Positions 36,224 to 46,446 are shown, counted from the first letter of the stretch. The stretch is 64,000 nucleotides of DNA from Corynebacterium sp. TAE3-ERU16 (GCF_019209935.1 NZ_JAHUTN010000010.1:62001-126000); one strand, 5' to 3'. Translations and numbers: made by a program. The notes: generated by a model from the sequence alone, not told the origin.

Positions 36224-36609
36224 TGTGGCTCCCGGGGTTGGGCTGAATCTATCTGCTGATTTCTGTGTGCCCATGTTGTCCCCGGCCACCGCAGCACATT
36301 CCGGGCGGCCGCCTGTTGATCATCCCGAAGAACATCAGGGCCATGCGCAAGAGTATTACCAACTGATTCCCTCTGGTGGCCATGCAGCGGAATTAAGGCC
36401 CTAGAACGGGGGTGGAGGTGGCGGTGAGCTGTGAAAACAGTGAATGTGAAGCATGGTGTGCTGATCGGTGGCTGTGATGGGCCGGGCGAATTGTTTGATT
36501 CTGCTGTGGTGCCACTGAACGGTCGTTCGGATGGCACGGGTCGCCCCGGGTGGGATGGGCGGATAGTTCTTGCACCCTGGACGGGTGGTTGCGTGATCGG
36601 CGGGGGTGG
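36224..36609. other. Intergenic region between yaaA and the ROK kinase gene
   Basis: About 390 bp without a supportable gene. It is less GC-rich than its surroundings between 36340 and 36520. It should hold the minus-strand promoter of the ROK gene; a candidate -10 box is TACTCT on the minus strand near 36354. The short open frames here have no motif. Confidence 0.45.
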
Positions 36610-37362
36610 TCACACGACCAGCGTGAGAGACGATCTTCCGGTGACCTCGACGGTGAGCCCGGTGGTCCCGGCGACGTCCGCGACCTCGTCTATGCCGGTG
36701 CCGGGTCCGAGGTCGTGCCCGGTCAGTGCGAGTGACCGGGCGAGGATCCCCTTGTAGTGCTTGTTGAAATGGCTGACCACCTTCCGGGTTCCGTCCTCCC
36801 GCAGGGACTCCACACGGACGGTGATGGCCCCCGGGTGGGGGCCGAGGGCGAGATATGCGCCGGAACGCAGATCCACGACCGGCCCCTCTACCGGGGCCAC
36901 ACCCTTGAGGGCCGCGGTGATGTCTCCTCCCCACCGGGCCTTCATCGTCGGTGCTTTGGCGGTTCCGGGATCCGGGATCTTCGAGCCGGCCGAGAGCCGG
37001 TACCGGGGAATCTGGTCCGTGGCCCGGACGATCCCGAAGAGTGCCGATCCGACGGCGAGCCGGGACAGGGCGGCGGCATCCAGGGTGTCGGCGTCGAGGG
37101 CGTCGTAGAGCACACCGGTGTACCGCCGGATCGCGGGCATCGTCGGAGAGGTCCACAGCCGCCGGTTCGCGGCGATCTCACCACCCAGCTTCTCGCTGAT
37201 CTTCAGGGCCTCGCGCATCGTCGCATCATCGAGCGCGAGCAGTGCCTCGGCGATCTCGTGGCGGACGGGGTTGAGCTCGGGGAACGACAGACGATCGAGG
37301 TCGAGTGGGGCGCCGTCGCCGCCGTCGGCCTTGGTCTCGGAAGGGGGCAGCACAATGAGCAT
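36610..37362 (-). CDS. yaaA: YaaA/DUF328 family protein, peroxide stress protein
   Basis: Cytosolic protein of 250 residues of the YaaA family; in E. coli YaaA lowers free iron and protects DNA during peroxide stress. Family signs are the start [24 protein letters not shown] residues near position 80, [12 protein letters not shown] and [10 protein letters not shown]. The biochemical activity is not established. TAGGGT on the minus strand ends 7 nt before the ATG, so it is probably leaderless. It diverges from proS across 45 bp. Confidence 0.88.
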   Translation of the reverse strand: MLIVLPPSETKADGGDGAPLDLDRLSFPELNPVRHEIAEALLALDDATMREALKISEKLGGEIAANRRLWTSPTMPAIRRYTGVLYDALDADTLDAAALSRLAVGSALFGIVRATDQIPRYRLSAGSKIPDPGTAKAPTMKARWGGDITAALKGVAPVEGPVVDLRSGAYLALGPHPGAITVRVESLREDGTRKVVSHFNKHYKGILARSLALTGHDLGPGTGIDEVADVAGTTGLTVEVTGRSSLTLVV

Positions 37363-37369
37363 GGTCACC

Positions 37370-37375
37370 ACCCTA
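37370..37375 (-). promoter_or_regulatory. -10 box for leaderless yaaA
   Basis: TAGGGT on the minus strand ends 7 nt before the yaaA ATG. Its -35 region would fall on the proS -10 box. Confidence 0.6.
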
Positions 37376-37394
37376 ACCCGCGGGACCGGGCGGG

Positions 37395-37400
37395 TATATT
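37395..37400 (+). promoter_or_regulatory. -10 box for leaderless proS
   Basis: TATATT ends 7 nt before the proS ATG at 37408 and is close to consensus. Only 19 bp separate it from the opposing yaaA box. Confidence 0.65.
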
Positions 37401-37407
37401 GGCGCTC

Positions 37408-39159
37408 ATGATCACACGCATGTCCACTCTGTTCCTGCGCACTCTGCGCGACGACCCGGCCGAGGCCGAGGTCCCCAGCCACAAGCTCCTGGTCCGCGCC
37501 GGGTACATCCGACGCGCGGCTCCCGGTGTGTACTCCTGGCTCCCGCTCGGCCTGCGCACGCTCCGGAAGATCGAGGGCATCGTCCGCGAGGAGATGGAGG
37601 CCATCGGCGGGCAGGAGATCTGTCTGCCCGCGCTGCTTCCCCGCGAACCCTACGAGCAGACCGGCCGGTGGACCGAGTACGGGGACAACCTGTTCCGGCT
37701 CAAGGACCGCAAGGGCGGTGATTACCTGCTCGGGCCGACGCACGAGGAGATGTTCACCGGGTTGGTCAAGGACATGTACTCCTCCTACAAGGATTTCCCC
37801 GCGGTCCTCTTCCAGATCCAGACGAAGTACCGCGACGAGGAGCGCCCGCGTGCGGGGATCCTCCGCGGGCGCGAGTTCACCATGAAGGACTCCTACTCCT
37901 TCGACATGGATGACGCGGGACTGGACGCCGCCTACCGGAGGCACCGCCAGGCGTACATCAACTCCTTCGACCGCATGGGCATCGAGTACGTCATCTGCGC
38001 CGCCACGTCCGGCGCGATGGGTGGATCGGCCTCCGAGGAGTTCCTCGCAGTCTGCGAGAACGGCGAGGACACCTTCGTCCGTGCCACGGAGGGCGACTAC
38101 GCGGCGAACGCGGAAGCCGTGATCACTCCGCGGGCCGAGGAGAAGCCCATCGACGCTCAGCCGGCCGCGCTGGAGTACGACAGCCCCGACTGCGAGACCA
38201 TCGACAAGCTGGTCGACTGGGCCAACGGCGCGGGAATCGACGTCGACGGCCGCGAGGTCACCGCCGCGGACACCCTGAAGTGCATCGTGGTGAAGATCAC
38301 CCGCCCCGGTGAGGAACCGGAACTGACCGGCATTCTCGTTCCCGGCGACCGCGAGGTCGACATGAAGCGGCTGGAGGCATCCGTCGAGCCGGCCGCCGTG
38401 GAACTCGCGTCCGACAAGGATTTCGCCACCACCCCGTTCCTGGTCAAGGGGTACGTCGGTCCGCGTGGACTGGCCGCCAACGGGGTGCCGATTCTCGCCG
38501 ATCCGCGGGTCGTCTCCGGGACGTCCTGGATCACGGGTGCCGACGCCGAGGGGCGCCACGTGGTCAACTGTGTCGCCGGCCGGGACTTCACCCCGGACGG
38601 TCACATCGAGGCCGCCGAGATCCGCGAGGGTGACCCCGCACCGGACGGCCAGGGCACACTGCGGCTCGCCCGGGGCATCGAGATCGGCCACATCTTCCAG
38701 CTCGGGCGGAAGTACTCCGAGGCCCTGGAGCTGCAGATCCTGGATGAGAACGGCAAGCGTTCCGTACCCACCATGGGATCCTACGGAATCGGCGTCTCCC
38801 GCCTGGTCGCGGTCATCGCCGAGCAGCGTTACGACGACAAGGGCCTGAACTGGCCGGTGTCGGTCGCCCCGTACCAGGTGCACGTAGTCGTGGCGAACAA
38901 GAACGCCGAGGCCGCCGAGGCCGCCGAGAAGCTCGCGGGTGAGCTCTCGGATTCCGGTGTCGAGGTGCTCTTCGACGACCGCCCGAAGGTGAGCCCCGGT
39001 GTGAAGTTCAAGGACTCCGAGCTGCTGGGCATGCCGTTCGTCGTCGTGCTCGGCCGCAGCTTCGCCGACGGCGTCGTGGAGCTGCGGATCCGGGAGACCG
39101 GTGAGATCCGGGAGGTTCCCGTGGCTGACATTCTCGATGAAGTCAGGAATCTTGTCTGA
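37408..39159 (+). CDS. proS: Prolyl-tRNA synthetase
   Basis: Class II aminoacyl-tRNA synthetase that charges tRNA-Pro; 583 residues, the bacterial type with an inserted editing domain (about residues 225-385). Visible signs: class II motif 1 region [14 protein letters not shown], motif 2 in [32 protein letters not shown] and motif 3 in [12 protein letters not shown], then the C-terminal anticodon-binding domain ([11 protein letters not shown]). The start is fixed by the leaderless promoter. A strong terminator follows at 39191. Confidence 0.97.
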   Translation: MITRMSTLFLRTLRDDPAEAEVPSHKLLVRAGYIRRAAPGVYSWLPLGLRTLRKIEGIVREEMEAIGGQEICLPALLPREPYEQTGRWTEYGDNLFRLKDRKGGDYLLGPTHEEMFTGLVKDMYSSYKDFPAVLFQIQTKYRDEERPRAGILRGREFTMKDSYSFDMDDAGLDAAYRRHRQAYINSFDRMGIEYVICAATSGAMGGSASEEFLAVCENGEDTFVRATEGDYAANAEAVITPRAEEKPIDAQPAALEYDSPDCETIDKLVDWANGAGIDVDGREVTAADTLKCIVVKITRPGEEPELTGILVPGDREVDMKRLEASVEPAAVELASDKDFATTPFLVKGYVGPRGLAANGVPILADPRVVSGTSWITGADAEGRHVVNCVAGRDFTPDGHIEAAEIREGDPAPDGQGTLRLARGIEIGHIFQLGRKYSEALELQILDENGKRSVPTMGSYGIGVSRLVAVIAEQRYDDKGLNWPVSVAPYQVHVVVANKNAEAAEAAEKLAGELSDSGVEVLFDDRPKVSPGVKFKDSELLGMPFVVVLGRSFADGVVELRIRETGEIREVPVADILDEVRNLV

Positions 39160-39190
39160 CAACTAGAGAGCTGGCGGGGCTCAATCTGAA

Positions 39191-39223
39191 AAAACGGCGG
39201 AAGAATCTCTCTTCCGCCGTTTT
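39191..39223 (+). terminator. Rho-independent terminator of proS
   Basis: A perfect 14-bp stem (AAAACGGCGGAAGA with TCTTCCGCCGTTTT) and a 5-nt loop ATCTC; the stem ends in four T residues. Confidence 0.9.
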
Positions 39224-39243
39224 CCTGTCTGACACGCGGGCGC

Positions 39244-39249
39244 TAGTGT
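39244..39249 (+). promoter_or_regulatory. Possible -10 box for nagB
   Basis: TAGTGT about 90 nt upstream of the nagB ATG. The leader would contain the ribosome binding site AAAGGA at 39322-39327. Confidence 0.35.
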
Positions 39250-39338
39250 TGAATTGAAGGGTGTCGCCACTGGGCGGCTCTTCCCACCGGTCTCCAACCG
39301 GTGATCAGGATCCCCGAGGAGAAAGGACGGCCCCCGCC

Positions 39339-40121
39339 ATGGAGGTCATCATCCAGCCTGACGCCGAGTCAGTCGCGCGCGTCGCCGCCGACGTTTTCAC
39401 CGACTACGCCCGTCGTGATTCCGCCACCCTGGGGCTGGCCACCGGCTCCACGCCGCTGGCCATGTACGGGGAACTCATCCGCAGGCACCGCGATGAAGGC
39501 CTGAGCTTCGCGCACTGTCGTGCCTTCCTCCTCGACGAGTACGTCGGACTGCCCCGCACCCACGAACAGAGCTACTACCGTTTCATCAGGGACAACTTCA
39601 CCTCGCACATCGACATCCCCGACGGGGACGTCCACAGCCCCGACGGACTGGCCGATGATCCGACAGCGGCGGGTCTCGCCTACGACCGGGCGATCGCGGA
39701 CGCCGGCGGAGTGGACGTCCAGCTTCTCGGGATCGGTACCGACGGACACATCGGGTTCAATGAGCCCGGTTCATCCCTCCGCTCACGGACCCGGTTGAAG
39801 ACCCTCCATCCGCAGACGATCGCGGACAACGCCCGGTTCTTCGGTGACGACGAGAGCTTGGTCCCGCACCACGTACTCACCCAGGGGCTGGGGACCATCA
39901 GCGATGCGGGCCATCTGCTCCTGCTGGCCACCGGATCGGGCAAGGCCGACGCCGTGGCGGCGACGGTCGAGGGGCCGGTCTCCGCCCTGTGCCCGGCATC
40001 GATCCTCCAGTTCCACCGGCACGCGACCGTCATCGTCGACGAGGAGGCCGCGAGTCGACTGACCAACGCGGAGTACTACCGCTACGCGTTCGACAACAAA
40101 CCCGACTGGCAGCGGATCTGA
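39339..40121 (+). CDS. nagB: Glucosamine-6-phosphate deaminase
   Basis: Cytosolic enzyme converting glucosamine 6-phosphate to fructose 6-phosphate and ammonia, linking amino-sugar use to glycolysis. The 260-residue protein has the substrate loop [11 protein letters not shown], the catalytic region FLLDEYVGL, and the [15 protein letters not shown] motif with the active-site aspartate and histidine; [12 protein letters not shown] closes the family pattern. The ATG is preceded by GAGGAGAAAGGA. No nagA lies next to it, so it stands alone between its terminated neighbour proS and a convergent lipoprotein gene. Confidence 0.95.
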   Translation: MEVIIQPDAESVARVAADVFTDYARRDSATLGLATGSTPLAMYGELIRRHRDEGLSFAHCRAFLLDEYVGLPRTHEQSYYRFIRDNFTSHIDIPDGDVHSPDGLADDPTAAGLAYDRAIADAGGVDVQLLGIGTDGHIGFNEPGSSLRSRTRLKTLHPQTIADNARFFGDDESLVPHHVLTQGLGTISDAGHLLLLATGSGKADAVAATVEGPVSALCPASILQFHRHATVIVDEEAASRLTNAEYYRYAFDNKPDWQRI

Positions 40122-40137
40122 CGGGTCCCGGGACCTG

Positions 40138-41073
40138 TCACCCGAGATCGAACAGGCCCTCAGCGGCCGGATCCGTTCCCGCAGCCGCCAGGACCGGTAC
40201 CGACCGCAGCGCCGCGGTCGAACCCGCGAGGATGCACCACACGCGCCAGGTCGGCTGTTCAGCGGTCGCGGCGTCCGCCTGCCACATGAGTACGGAGTCG
40301 GTCTCGATGCGGACAGCTGTCGCGAGAGCGGACCCCGCATCGGCGGGGGCCCGGTCCTCAGGCATCCCGTAGCCGGCCGCAGGCAGGGGCAGGCGGGACT
40401 CCGGGATTCCGGACAACAGTTCCCGCAGCTGCGTCGCCAGTTCCCGGTGCCCCTCCACCGACCTTCCGATTGATGCCGCCACCTCGGGATCGGCCCACGA
40501 CTGCGCGACCTCGAGGCCGTAGATCGCCGAGTACTGCCACTCCAAGGCCTTCAGAGCCGCTTCCAGGTCTGCCGGATCCGGTTCGAACTCCGCTTCGCCG
40601 ACGAGATCTCCGACGGTCGACGACTCCGGCTCGGGCGTCGTCCCGGTGAGCACGGCGAGTTCGCCGTGCATGCGGGCCAGCTTCAGCACTGACTCCCGCG
40701 GCGCGGAGGCCGCTTCACGGGCGATCTGCTCCGCGGACTCAGGGAGAACGTCCGCGGATCCGGTTCCGGTCGGCACCGTTGCACCCGTAGCGGTGGGTAC
40801 CGTGCAGGAATCGGGGACCGTCCCGTCCTCCAGGACGCCGCACAGCCGCCGGATCTCGGCGTCGAGGGCCTCTGCATGCCGTTCCCGTACCTCCGCACCC
40901 CGGGGGTCTGAACCGGAGAGCTCCGCCGCGTCCGCGTGCGCGTCGGCGGAGAGCGAGAACAGCGCCGGGTCGGCTTCCGGTTCCGGACTGATCGCACAGG
41001 CGGTGAGGACCCCGGCGAGAAACAGCGCGGTGACGGGGGTGATCGTGGTGCTGCGGAGGCTACGGCGTTTCAC
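40138..41073 (-). CDS. Lipoprotein with DUF4439 (ferritin-like) domain
   Basis: Predicted lipoprotein of 311 residues of unknown function. A signal peptide ends in the lipobox GVLTAC, giving a lipidated Cys at about residue 26. The middle is Ala/Glu-rich and helical; the C-terminal 140 residues (ALKALEWQYSAIYGLE onward) fit the DUF4439 helical-bundle family. It starts at a GTG, and TACACT on the minus strand ends 8 nt upstream, so it is probably leaderless. It diverges from rimP across 50 bp, an arrangement conserved in corynebacteria as far as I recall. Confidence 0.8.
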   Translation of the reverse strand: MKRRSLRSTTITPVTALFLAGVLTACAISPEPEADPALFSLSADAHADAAELSGSDPRGAEVRERHAEALDAEIRRLCGVLEDGTVPDSCTVPTATGATVPTGTGSADVLPESAEQIAREAASAPRESVLKLARMHGELAVLTGTTPEPESSTVGDLVGEAEFEPDPADLEAALKALEWQYSAIYGLEVAQSWADPEVAASIGRSVEGHRELATQLRELLSGIPESRLPLPAAGYGMPEDRAPADAGSALATAVRIETDSVLMWQADAATAEQPTWRVWCILAGSTAALRSVPVLAAAGTDPAAEGLFDLG

Positions 41074-41081
41074 GGCGCATC

Positions 41082-41087
41082 AGTGTA
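41082..41087 (-). promoter_or_regulatory. -10 box for leaderless lipoprotein gene
   Basis: TACACT on the minus strand ends 8 nt before the GTG start at 41073. Confidence 0.55.
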
Positions 41088-41110
41088 CCCGGGCGGGAGT
41101 CCGGGCACGG

Positions 41111-41116
41111 TAGGGT
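41111..41116 (+). promoter_or_regulatory. -10 box for leaderless rimP-nusA
   Basis: TAGGGT ends 7 nt before the rimP ATG at 41124. This would be the promoter of the rimP-nusA operon. Confidence 0.6.
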
Positions 41117-41123
41117 TGGCCGC

Positions 41124-41699
41124 ATGGCATTTCCAACTGAACAGACCCTGACCGATCTGGTCGCACCCGTCGCGGAGGCGCACGCTCTCGATGTCGAGAG
41201 GGTCCGCGTGAATCGGGCCGGATCGAAGTCCTCCGTCACGGTCGCCCTCGACGGCGACGAGCGCCCCGATCTTGAACTCCTGGAGGACGTCTCCCGGGAG
41301 ATCTCCGACGCATTCGACGCTGCAGAGGAACGCGGCGATGTCGAGTTCGGGGGGCAGGGCTACACGCTCGAGGTTGGAACACCTGGCGTCGACCACCCGC
41401 TGACCCATCCCCGGCACTGGCGTCGGAACCGTGGCCGCCTCGTCGCACTCACCAGGGACGGACAGACCGAGTTCGGGAGGGTCGGGGCGCTCGACGAGGC
41501 CGGTGACTCGGTCATCTTCATCCGCAGGCCGGAGAAGGGGCGCAGGGACGTCCGGATCGACGTCCTGCCGCTCGCGGAGATTGGAGCCGGTACGACCGCG
41601 GTGGTAGAAATTGAATTCTCACAACCGCCGGCGGCAGAAGCCGCACTGGCGGATCTCAGTTACGGAGACGCGCTGACCAAGCGGGAGGAAGACAAGTGA
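41124..41699 (+). CDS. rimP: Ribosome maturation factor RimP
   Basis: Cytosolic factor needed for assembly of the 30S subunit. The 191-residue protein has the RimP N-terminal fold ([26 protein letters not shown] at about residues 75-95) and a C-terminal SH3-like barrel. It is followed by nusA with a 4-bp overlap, the usual bacterial order rimP-nusA-ylxR-infB-rbfA. Predicted leaderless start. Confidence 0.94.
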   Translation: MAFPTEQTLTDLVAPVAEAHALDVERVRVNRAGSKSSVTVALDGDERPDLELLEDVSREISDAFDAAEERGDVEFGGQGYTLEVGTPGVDHPLTHPRHWRRNRGRLVALTRDGQTEFGRVGALDEAGDSVIFIRRPEKGRRDVRIDVLPLAEIGAGTTAVVEIEFSQPPAAEAALADLSYGDALTKREEDK

Positions 41700-42706
41700 A
41701 TATTGATGTTGCGGCACTGAGGAGCATCGAGAAGGAACGCGGTATCAGCGTCAACGACATGCTGACCACGATCGGCCGGGCGCTTCTGCAGGCGTATCAC
41801 GCGCACTCCGGGGACACCGCCGGAGATAACACCCGGGCCCGGATCGACATCGACCCGGCCACCGGGTCCGTCGCCGTCATCGTCACCGAGTTCGACGATG
41901 AGGGAACGGTCGTCTCCGAGTTCGACGACACGCCGAACAACTTCGCCAGGGTGTCCGCCGGAGCCGTGCGCGAGGCGATCATCCGCCGTATGCGGGAAGC
42001 GGAGAACGAACGCGCCTTCGGGGAGTACGCGGAGTTCGAGGGAAAGGTCATCAGCGGTATCGTGCAGGCCGACGCGCGGGCGAACGAGCGCGGAATCGTG
42101 GTCGTGCGCCTCGGTACCGAGGTGGACGGTCAGGACGGTGTCCTGCTGCCGGCGGAGCAGATTCCGGGGGAGAAGCTGAAGCACGGTGACCGGGTGAAGT
42201 GCTACATCGTCGGGGTCACGAAAGGACAGCGGAACCTGCAGATCAACCTCTCTCGCACCCATCCTGAACTGGTCCGGCGCCTGTTCGAGCTGGAGGTGCC
42301 GGAGGTCGCCGACGGTTCGGTCGAGATCACCGGAATCGCCCGCGAGGCCGGGCACCGCTCCAAGATCGCCGTCCGCGCGACCGTCAAGGGGCTCAACGCC
42401 AAGGGTGCCTGCATCGGGCCGCGCGGCCAGCGGGTCTCCAACGTGATGGGTGAACTGGCCGGCGAGAAGCTCGACATCATCGACTACTCCGAGGATCCCG
42501 CCGAGTTCGTCGGAAACGCCCTCGCACCGTCGAAGGTCGTCCGCGTCGAGGTCATCGACCCCGACATGCAGGTCGCCCGGGTCACCGTGCCGGACTACCA
42601 GCTCTCCCTGGCCATCGGCAAGGAGGGGCAGAACGCGCGTCTCGCGGCCCGCCTCACCGGCTGGAAGATCGACATCCACTCGGACGCGGACACCGACGGA
42701 CGCTGA
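41696..42706 (+). CDS. nusA: Transcription termination/antitermination factor NusA
   Basis: RNA polymerase-binding protein acting in pausing, termination and antitermination. The 336-residue protein has the N-terminal polymerase-binding domain, an S1 domain starting near EGKVISGIV (residue 115), and two KH domains with GARGQR-type loops ([16 protein letters not shown] and [16 protein letters not shown]). It lacks the acidic repeats of the E. coli protein, as usual in actinobacteria. The GTG start overlaps the rimP stop. A strong hairpin lies 70 bp after its end. Confidence 0.96.
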   Translation: MNIDVAALRSIEKERGISVNDMLTTIGRALLQAYHAHSGDTAGDNTRARIDIDPATGSVAVIVTEFDDEGTVVSEFDDTPNNFARVSAGAVREAIIRRMREAENERAFGEYAEFEGKVISGIVQADARANERGIVVVRLGTEVDGQDGVLLPAEQIPGEKLKHGDRVKCYIVGVTKGQRNLQINLSRTHPELVRRLFELEVPEVADGSVEITGIAREAGHRSKIAVRATVKGLNAKGACIGPRGQRVSNVMGELAGEKLDIIDYSEDPAEFVGNALAPSKVVRVEVIDPDMQVARVTVPDYQLSLAIGKEGQNARLAARLTGWKIDIHSDADTDGR

Positions 42707-42775
42707 CAGACGGTCCGTCCGACCGACCCCGGCGAACCACATCAGTGTCGTTCAGCGGACTCCGTTCCGCTGATT

Positions 42776-42809
42776 CCGCCGGCTTCCCTCGTCACGGGGA
42801 AGCCGGCGG
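42776..42809 (+). terminator. Terminator or attenuator after nusA
   Basis: A perfect 13-bp stem (CCGCCGGCTTCCC with GGGAAGCCGGCGG) and an 8-nt loop, followed by TTCACATTTT. Placed inside the nusA-infB gene order, it may end or attenuate transcription from the rimP promoter. Confidence 0.75.
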
Positions 42810-42834
42810 GTTCACATTTTCGGGTGTTTTCGCG

Positions 42835-42848
42835 TAGGCTTGTACAAG
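42835..42848 (+). promoter_or_regulatory. Possible ylxR-infB promoter with palindrome
   Basis: -10-like TAGGCT (42835-42840) overlaps the perfect 10-bp palindrome CTTGTACAAG (42839-42848), which would cover the start of transcription. Confidence 0.45.
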
Positions 42849-43008
42849 GCCCGTGCCGACGAATGCGCATGACCTCGGGATTTCTCGGCCGCACCTGTCT
42901 CCGTTGGGGGCTCGGCGGCCCGCGTATCCCGGGACACGGCATCGTCACCATCGGAGAATCATCATCCGAGGGAAGCGCGAGGCGACATCAACGTAAGTCG
43001 CGGTAGAT

Positions 43009-43034
43009 GACCGGCTCCCCGTGGGGTGCCGGTC
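43009..43034 (+). other. Leader hairpin upstream of ylxR
   Basis: GACCGGC (43009-43015) pairs with GCCGGTC (43028-43034), with CCCC/GGGG pairing inside. It has no T-run and ends about 50 nt before the ylxR ribosome binding site. Confidence 0.4.
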
Positions 43035-43091
43035 AGCTGCACGGAACACCGCCGGGACACACCGACGGTGACGAGAGCAACGAGGAGACGA

Positions 43092-43436
43092 ATGCGGGTG
43101 ACCGGAACCAGTGCCCAGGCACCGACCGGCATTCGCGTACGCACCTGTATAGCGACCCGTGACCGTAAAGCGGACACGCAGTTGCTGCGGATAGTCGTCG
43201 ACCCTTCCCGATCCGATCGCCTCATCCCTGATCCGGCCCGCCGGAAACCGGGACGAGGTGCCTGGCTCACCCCGAGCCTCGAGGCACTGGAGCTGGCAGA
43301 GAAGAGGCGCGCGTTCAACCGCGCGCTACGGGTGTCCACCCCCGTGGACACCGAGGCGGTGCGAACCTGGTTACGGGAACGCTCCGCTGAACCACCTACC
43401 CCAGGAAAGACACGAACACTGATGAGCACACGATGA
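43092..43436 (+). CDS. ylxR: YlxR family nucleic-acid-binding protein (DUF448)
   Basis: Small basic protein of 114 residues found between nusA and infB in many bacteria; RNA binding and regulatory roles have been described for relatives. The family pattern is visible: VRTCIATRDRK near the start, LLRIVVDPS, GRGAWLTPSLEALELAEKRR with the GRGA loop, and a C-terminal Arg-rich end. The ATG is preceded by GAGGAG. It is not translationally coupled to infB, which starts 126 bp downstream. Confidence 0.88.
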   Translation: MRVTGTSAQAPTGIRVRTCIATRDRKADTQLLRIVVDPSRSDRLIPDPARRKPGRGAWLTPSLEALELAEKRRAFNRALRVSTPVDTEAVRTWLRERSAEPPTPGKTRTLMSTR

Positions 43437-43562
43437 AGCATCAGCGATGAACGTCACACGCTACATCTTCAGGCGCTCGGAGAACCCGGCAGCCTGCTGA
43501 TCTGAAGAACGCGCGGTCCGCCGGCCTTCGATCCGCCTGGAGCTAAACCTACAAGGAGAGAA

Positions 43563-46427
43563 GTGCCCGGAAAGCTACGTGTACATGAGCTCGCCAAGAA
43601 GCTCGGTATTACAAGCAAGGAACTGCTTGCCTCGCTCAAAGAGCAGGGTGAGTTCGTCAAGACAGCATCCTCGACCGTCGAATCACCGGTCGTGAAGAAG
43701 ATGCAGGCCTACTACGCCGAGAAGGGGATAGGCGTCGAGAAGGACGGCGGTGACAAGCCCGCCGGCGACACCAGGACCTCCACCGGATCCAAGCCCGGTG
43801 CGAAGCCCGGTCCCGCGCCGAAGCCCGGCTCCGCCGCGGCGAAGCCCGCAGCGGACAAGCCGGCCCAACCGAAGTCTGTACCGACGCCGGCCGAAGCCGT
43901 CGGCAAGGCGAACGACGAGGCCCCGGCGGCCAAGAAGCCCTCTGCGCCGACCCCGGCCGATGCTGCCCCCGCGGCAGCCGGACCCACTCCGGCATCGGCC
44001 GCCCCGAAGAAGAGCGAACCGGAGAAGCCCAGGTCCGAGGGGCGCGCCCCGATGCCACGTCCCATGGCGAAGCCCGGCCCCAAGCCCGGTGCACGTGCAC
44101 CGCGTGTCGCCAACAACCCCTTCTCCACCGGTACCGAACGCACCCAGCCCCGCCCCGGCGGCGGCCCGCGTCCGGGTGGTGGACCCCGTCCCGGTGGCCC
44201 GCGCCCCGGTGGTGCCCAGGGTGGGCGTCCCGGCGCCGCAGGCCCGCGTCCGGGTGGTGGGCCCCGTCCCGGTGGCCCGCGCCCCGGTGGTGCCCAGGGT
44301 GGGCGTCCCGGTACCGGATCCTCTCCAGAGCGTCAGGGCGGCGGACGCCGTCCCACTCCCGCGATGATGCCGGAACGCCCGAGTCCCGGTGCGATGCCGC
44401 AGAAGTCCGCCGGTGGCGGACGCTCCGGCGGTCCCGGCGGTCGTGGTCCCGGTGGTCCCGGCGGCTTCGGACGCGGCGGCGGTGGTCGCGGCGGACGGCG
44501 CGGTGGTACCGCGGGTGCCTTCGGGCGTCCCGGTGGTGCTCCGCGTCGTGGACGCAAGTCCAAGCGGCAGAAGCGCAACGAGTACGAGGCGATGCAGGCG
44601 CCGAACGTCGTCAGCGGTGTTCGCCTGCCGGACGGTCGCGGTGCCAAGCTGCGCCTCGCCCGTGGTGCCTCGCTCGCGGATTTCGCCGACAAGATCGACA
44701 CCGATGCGTCGAGCCTGGTCCAGGTCCTGTTCAATCTCGGCGAGATGGTCACCGCGACCCAGTCCGTGTCGGACGAGATCCTGGTGCTGCTCGGCGAGGA
44801 GATGAACTTCAAGATCGAGGTCGTCTCCCCCGAGGACGAGGACCGGGAGCTGCTCGAGTCCTTCGACCTGCAGTTCGGTGAGGACGAGGGCGACGAGGAA
44901 GAGCTCGCCAAGCGTCCCCCGGTGGTCACCGTCATGGGTCACGTCGACCACGGTAAGACCCGGCTGCTCGACACGATCCGGAAGACCAACGTGGGCGGTG
45001 ACGAGGCCGGCGGAATCACGCAGGGCATCGGTGCCTACCAGGTGACGGTCACCCTCGAGGATCAGCCGCGAACGCTGACCCTGCTGGACACCCCCGGTCA
45101 CGAGGCGTTCACCGCCATGCGTGCCCGCGGTGCCAAGGCCACCGACATCGCGATCCTCGTGGTCGCGGCCGACGACGGCGTCATGCCGCAGACGGTCGAG
45201 GCGATCAACCACGCCAAGGCCGCCGACGTCCCCGTCGTCGTCGCGGTGAACAAGATCGACAAGGAGGGTGCGTCCCCGGAGAAGATCCGCGGCCAGCTCA
45301 CCGAGTACGGTCTCGTTCCCGAGGAGTACGGCGGCGACACCCAGTTCGTCGACATCTCCGCGAAGCAGGGCACGAACATCGAGGCACTCCTCGAGGCCGT
45401 GCTGCTGACCGCCGATGCCGAACTCGAACTCGTCGCCAACCCCGACATGGACGCCCAGGGTGTCGCCATCGAGGCCCACCTCGACCGTGGCCGCGGACCC
45501 GTCGCCACCGTCATCGTCCACCGCGGTACCCTCCGCGTCGGCGACTCCATCGTGGCCGGTGACGCACACGGTCGTGTCCGTCGCATGGTCGACGAGTACG
45601 GCAACGACGTCGAGGAGGCCGGCCCGTCGCGGCCGGTCCAGGTGCAGGGACTCAACGCCGTCTGCGGCGCCGGGGACAACCTACTCGTGGTCGAGGACGA
45701 CCGCATCGCCCGACAGATCGCCGACAAGCGGGCCGCCCGCAAGCGCAACGCGCTCGCCGCGCGGAGCCGCAAGCGCGTCTCGCTCGAGGATCTGGATGCG
45801 GTGCTCAAGGAGACCTCGACCCTCAACCTCATCCTCAAGGGCGACAACGCCGGCTCCGTCGAGGCGCTGGAGGAGGCCCTCCTCAAGATCGAGGTCGACG
45901 ACGAGGTCCAGCTGAACATCATCGACCGTGGCGTCGGTGCGATCACGCAGACCAACGTCTCGCTGGCCGCCGCCTCCGACGCGGTGATCATCGGCTTCAA
46001 TGTCCGCGCCGAAGGCAAGGCCACGGAAGAAGCGAACACCGAAGGTGTCGAGATCCGCTACTACTCGGTCATCTACCGGGTCATCGAGGAGATCGAGCAG
46101 GCCCTGAAGGGCATGCTGAAGCCCGTGTACGAGGAGAAGGAGATCGGCCGAGCCGAGATCCGCGCGCTGTTCAAGGCATCCGCCGTCGGCCTCATCGCCG
46201 GTTGCATGGTCGAATCGGGCAAGGTCCGCCGCAACGCGTCGGTCCGGCTCATCCGCGACGGCAACGTCGTCGCCGAGAAGGCCACGATCGTCTCACTGCG
46301 CCGCGAGAAGGACGACGCCACCGAGGTGTCCGCAGGCTACGAGTGCGGCATGGTGCTGTCCTACCCGGACATCTCCGTCGGTGACATCGTCGAGGCCTAC
46401 GAGCAGGTCGAGGTCCCCCGCGACTAG
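43563..46427 (+). CDS. infB: Translation initiation factor IF-2
   Basis: GTPase that places fMet-tRNA on the 30S subunit. The 954-residue protein has an N-terminal IF2_N helix ([17 protein letters not shown]), a disordered Pro/Ala/Gly-rich region to about residue 340 containing RPGG repeats, a second IF2_N domain, then the G domain: [12 protein letters not shown] (P-loop), DTPGHEAF and NKID. Domains II-IV follow. The GTG start is preceded by AAGGAG. Two 71-bp near-identical copies at 44163-44311 lie in the Gly-rich part. A strong terminator follows. Confidence 0.97.
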   Translation: MPGKLRVHELAKKLGITSKELLASLKEQGEFVKTASSTVESPVVKKMQAYYAEKGIGVEKDGGDKPAGDTRTSTGSKPGAKPGPAPKPGSAAAKPAADKPAQPKSVPTPAEAVGKANDEAPAAKKPSAPTPADAAPAAAGPTPASAAPKKSEPEKPRSEGRAPMPRPMAKPGPKPGARAPRVANNPFSTGTERTQPRPGGGPRPGGGPRPGGPRPGGAQGGRPGAAGPRPGGGPRPGGPRPGGAQGGRPGTGSSPERQGGGRRPTPAMMPERPSPGAMPQKSAGGGRSGGPGGRGPGGPGGFGRGGGGRGGRRGGTAGAFGRPGGAPRRGRKSKRQKRNEYEAMQAPNVVSGVRLPDGRGAKLRLARGASLADFADKIDTDASSLVQVLFNLGEMVTATQSVSDEILVLLGEEMNFKIEVVSPEDEDRELLESFDLQFGEDEGDEEELAKRPPVVTVMGHVDHGKTRLLDTIRKTNVGGDEAGGITQGIGAYQVTVTLEDQPRTLTLLDTPGHEAFTAMRARGAKATDIAILVVAADDGVMPQTVEAINHAKAADVPVVVAVNKIDKEGASPEKIRGQLTEYGLVPEEYGGDTQFVDISAKQGTNIEALLEAVLLTADAELELVANPDMDAQGVAIEAHLDRGRGPVATVIVHRGTLRVGDSIVAGDAHGRVRRMVDEYGNDVEEAGPSRPVQVQGLNAVCGAGDNLLVVEDDRIARQIADKRAARKRNALAARSRKRVSLEDLDAVLKETSTLNLILKGDNAGSVEALEEALLKIEVDDEVQLNIIDRGVGAITQTNVSLAAASDAVIIGFNVRAEGKATEEANTEGVEIRYYSVIYRVIEEIEQALKGMLKPVYEEKEIGRAEIRALFKASAVGLIAGCMVESGKVRRNASVRLIRDGNVVAEKATIVSLRREKDDATEVSAGYECGMVLSYPDISVGDIVEAYEQVEVPRD
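44163..44311 (+). repeat. Tandem 78-bp-period repeat inside infB
   Basis: 71-bp units at 44163-44233 and 44241-44311 differ by a single base. The period of 78 bp equals 26 codons, so the frame is kept. Each unit encodes an [11 protein letters not shown] block of the disordered N-terminal region. Confidence 0.9.
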
Positions 46428-46446
46428 TCGGTTGACACTCCTGAAG

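Larger units (their letters stand above)
42707..43091. other. Intergenic region between nusA and ylxR
   Basis: 385 bp without a gene. In order it holds a terminator hairpin (42776-42809), a -10-like TAGGCT at 42835 overlapping the palindrome CTTGTACAAG, and then a GC-rich stretch of about 200 nt ending in a hairpin at 43009-43034 just before the ylxR ribosome binding site. The layout suggests that ylxR-infB has its own promoter with a structured leader. Confidence 0.55.

Noticed and set aside
36610..39162. Reading yaaA as part of an 850-codon protein running back through proS
   Set aside because: Only the last 250 codons match the YaaA family, and a leaderless promoter sits right before their ATG.
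40124..40135. 12-bp palindrome GGTCCCGGGACC between nagB and the lipoprotein gene
   Set aside because: A palindrome without a loop in a 16-bp convergent gap cannot form a normal terminator; at this GC content it may be chance.
43683..45569. Long minus-strand open frame (628 codons) opposite infB
   Set aside because: Antisense shadow; its apparent Thr/Gly repeats are the reverse of the IF-2 RPGG repeats.
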